Assembly (NCBI GenBank): GCA_040879985.1
Contig: JBBDJH010000007.1
Coordinates: forward strand, 69,839-133,838
Direction of reading: 5' to 3'
From: VRUE01 sp040879985
Lineage (GTDB): Bacteria > Actinomycetota > Thermoleophilia > Solirubrobacterales > 70-9
Length of the DNA stretch: 64,000 nt
Position 1 is the first letter of the stretch. Each line of letters starts with the position of its first letter. This document shows positions 62,249 to 64,000 of the stretch, piece by piece. Under the pieces are notes generated by a model that was given only the letters and a program-made list of their open reading frames with translations, ran no database searches and was not told where the DNA came from. Position numbers and translations under genes: made by a program.

Positions 62249-63889
62249 ATGGCTCACAAGGAGCTGAAGTTCAAGGAGGAGGCCCGCGGGGCGCTGCAGT
62301 CCGGCGTCGACGCAGTCGCCGACGCGGTCAAGGTGACCCTCGGCCCGAAAGGCCGCTACGTCGTGCTCGACAAAAAGTTCGGCGCGCCGACGATCACCAA
62401 TGACGGCGTCACGATCGCCCGCGAGATCGAGGTCGAGGACGTCTTCGAGAACCAGGGCGCCCAGCTGGTCCGCGAGGTCGCCACGGCGACCAACGACGTG
62501 GCCGGCGACGGCACCACGACGGCGACCCTGCTGGCCCAGATCATCGTCCGCCAGGGCCTCAAGAACGTCGCCGCCGGCGCCAACCCGCTGGCCCTGCGCC
62601 GCGGGATCGAGAAGGCCGTCGACGACGTCGTCGACAACCTGCGCGGCAAGCAGTCCAAGGAGGTCGCCGGCAAGGAGCAGATCGCCCGTGTCGCCGCCAT
62701 CTCCGCCGCCGACGACGAGATCGGCAACGTGATCGCCGACGCGATCGAGAAGGTCGGCAAGGACGGCGTGGTCAACGTCGAGGAGGGCCAGACCTTCGGC
62801 ATGGAGCTGGAGTTCACCGAGGGGATGCAGTTCGACAAGGGCTACATCTCCCCGTACATGGTCACCGACCAGGACCGCATGGAGGCCGTGCTGGAGGACC
62901 CCTACGTCCTCATCGCCAACCAGAAAATCGGCAACGTGCGGGAGATCCTGCCGGTGCTCGAGCAGGTCATGCAGGGCGGCAAGCCGCTGCTGATCGTCGC
63001 CGAGGACGTCGAGGGAGAATGCCTCGCGACCCTGGTGGTCAACAAGCTGCGCGGCACCTTCACCGGTGTCGCGGTCAAAGCGCCGGGCTTCGGCGACCGC
63101 CGCAAGCGGATGCTCGAGGACATCGGCATCCTCACCGGCGGCGAGGTGATCACCGAGGAGATGGGCCTCAAACTGGAGAACACCCAGCTGACCCAGCTCG
63201 GCAAGGCGCGTCGCGTCGTCGTCTCCAAGGACACGACGACGATCATCGACGGCTCCGGCGACGCCGAGGACATCAAAGGCCGGATCAACCAGATCAAAAG
63301 CGAAGTCGAGAACACCGACTCCGACTTCGATCGCGAGAAGCTCCAGGAGCGTCTCGCCAAGCTGGCCGGCGGTGTCGCGGTGGTCAAGGTCGGCGCCGCC
63401 ACCGAGACCGAGATGAAGGAGAAAAAGCACCGCGTCGAGGACGCCCTGCAGGCGACCCGGGCGGCGCTGGAGGAGGGTGTCGTGCCGGGCGGAGGAGTCG
63501 CGCTGCTGAACGCGCAGAGCGACCTCGATCCCGACAAGCTCGACGAGCCCGACGAGGCGACCGGGGCACGGATCGTGCACCGCGCGCTCGAGGAGCCGGT
63601 CCGCCAGATCGCCGAGAACTCCGGCCTGGAGGGCTCGGTCGTGGTCAACAAGGTCCGTGACCTGAAGGCCGGCGAAGGCCTCAACGCGGCCAACGGCGAC
63701 TACGGCGACCTGATCAAGGCCGGCGTGATCGACCCGACGATGGTGACCCGGTCGGCGTTGCAGAACGCCGCCTCGATCGCCAAGAACATCCTCGTGACGG
63801 AGGCGATCATCGCCGAGCCGCCCGAGGAAGGCGGCGCCGGCGGCGGCATGCCCGGCGGCGGTATGCCCGACATGGGCGGGATGATGTAG
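62249..63889 (+). CDS. groEL: Chaperonin GroEL
   Basis: 546 residues, full length. VKVTLGPKGRYVVLDKKFGA, the ATPase region AGDGTTTATLLAQIIVRQGL (near 85), GVVPGGGVALLNAQ (the family's Gly-rich signature) and the C-terminal GGGMPGGGMPDMGGMM-type tail. This Gly/Met tail marks the main folding chaperonin, not the His-rich GroEL1 of some actinobacteria. The start at 62249 follows AAGGAGG. It works with GroES to fold proteins in the cytoplasm. Strong hairpin follows the stop. Confidence 0.98.
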   Translation: MAHKELKFKEEARGALQSGVDAVADAVKVTLGPKGRYVVLDKKFGAPTITNDGVTIAREIEVEDVFENQGAQLVREVATATNDVAGDGTTTATLLAQIIVRQGLKNVAAGANPLALRRGIEKAVDDVVDNLRGKQSKEVAGKEQIARVAAISAADDEIGNVIADAIEKVGKDGVVNVEEGQTFGMELEFTEGMQFDKGYISPYMVTDQDRMEAVLEDPYVLIANQKIGNVREILPVLEQVMQGGKPLLIVAEDVEGECLATLVVNKLRGTFTGVAVKAPGFGDRRKRMLEDIGILTGGEVITEEMGLKLENTQLTQLGKARRVVVSKDTTTIIDGSGDAEDIKGRINQIKSEVENTDSDFDREKLQERLAKLAGGVAVVKVGAATETEMKEKKHRVEDALQATRAALEEGVVPGGGVALLNAQSDLDPDKLDEPDEATGARIVHRALEEPVRQIAENSGLEGSVVVNKVRDLKAGEGLNAANGDYGDLIKAGVIDPTMVTRSALQNAASIAKNILVTEAIIAEPPEEGGAGGGMPGGGMPDMGGMM

Positions 63890-63916
63890 GACGCCTTTCA
63901 GGCGTTTGAGGTTCGG

Positions 63917-63944
63917 CGAGGGGCCCGGGAGACCGGGCCCCTCG
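63917..63944 (+). terminator. groESL terminator hairpin
   Basis: CGAGGGGCCCGG, loop GAGA, CCGGGCCCCTCG: a perfect 12-bp GC-rich stem, 28 bases after the groEL stop. A smaller hairpin ACGCCT-TTC-AGGCGT (63891-63905) lies between. The T tract after the stem is poor (TCATGT), which may be because another element begins right there. Confidence 0.75.
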
Positions 63945-63948
63945 TCAT

Positions 63949-64000
63949 GTACGCCGGGCATGCCAGGACGCTCGGAGGTGAAAGTCCTCTGTGAAGGAGA
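63949..64000 (+). mobile_element. Possible 5' end of a group II intron (cut by window edge)
   Basis: Directly after the groEL terminator stem the sequence starts GTACGCCGGGCATGCC and then has GGAGGTGAAAGTCCTCTGTG. The GAGGTGAAAGTCCTC pattern resembles domain I of bacterial group II introns, whose 5' ends usually read GTGYG. Class C introns are known to insert just downstream of terminator hairpins, which fits. Only 52 bases are visible and the first bases depart from consensus, so this is tentative. Confidence 0.3.

Overview
The window is very GC-rich, bacterial and densely coded, with many ATGA start/stop overlaps and frequent GTG or TTG starts. The gene style (Lhr helicase, MazEF-type module, CIRCE-controlled groESL with a Gly/Met GroEL tail, IS1380-type element, many Gly/Ser-rich surface proteins) points to an actinobacterium. 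Thermoleophilia/Solirubrobacterales is my best guess, but that is inference only. A run of ten N at 7077-7086 shows the sequence is a scaffolded draft.

Most of the window (about 1-10.5 kb and 15.9-57 kb) is cell-surface polysaccharide biosynthesis, apparently two loci separated by lhr and a small XRE/nucleotidyltransferase module. Locus 1 (1-10495) has a GT2, two GT-C-type membrane proteins, a polyprenyl-phosphate-sugar synthase, a PP-loop ATPase, a WbaP-type initiating phosphosugar transferase, an O-antigen ligase/polymerase with TPRs, a small anchored surface protein and a secreted clan-A glycoside hydrolase-like protein. Locus 2 (15861-56852) has GT4 enzymes (one a tandem fusion), a sulfotransferase gene destroyed by a 1843-bp IS1380-type element, and a Wzx-type flippase with a sigma-region-4-like tail. 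It also has about a dozen SAM-methyltransferase-like domains, very large coiled-coil glycosyltransferases, a deacetylase-like protein, an AlgX-like protein, a second initiating transferase, and a WbpB/D/E/I-like set for a 2,3-diamino-sugar nucleotide. It ends with a second copy of the ligase / surface protein / hydrolase trio.

The most unusual content is (a) three paralogues at 36389-45351 that share an N-terminal SAM-like domain joined to coiled coils and, in two of them, to GT2 plus WsaF-like GT4 domains, an architecture suggestive of a chain-length ruler; (b) the three-gene ligase / surface protein / glycoside hydrolase cassette present twice in different orientations; and (c) several domain fusions (methyltransferase + dimethylformamidase-like, methyltransferase + GT-D, flippase + sigma-4-like).

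The right end (56.8-64 kb) is housekeeping and small modules: a MazF/RHH toxin-antitoxin pair, a Crp/Fnr regulator overlapping pcm, a secreted RTX-repeat protein, ASCH and SRPBCC proteins, and CIRCE-groES-groEL with a strong 3' hairpin. The last ~50 bases resemble the 5' end of a group II intron, which would continue beyond the window.
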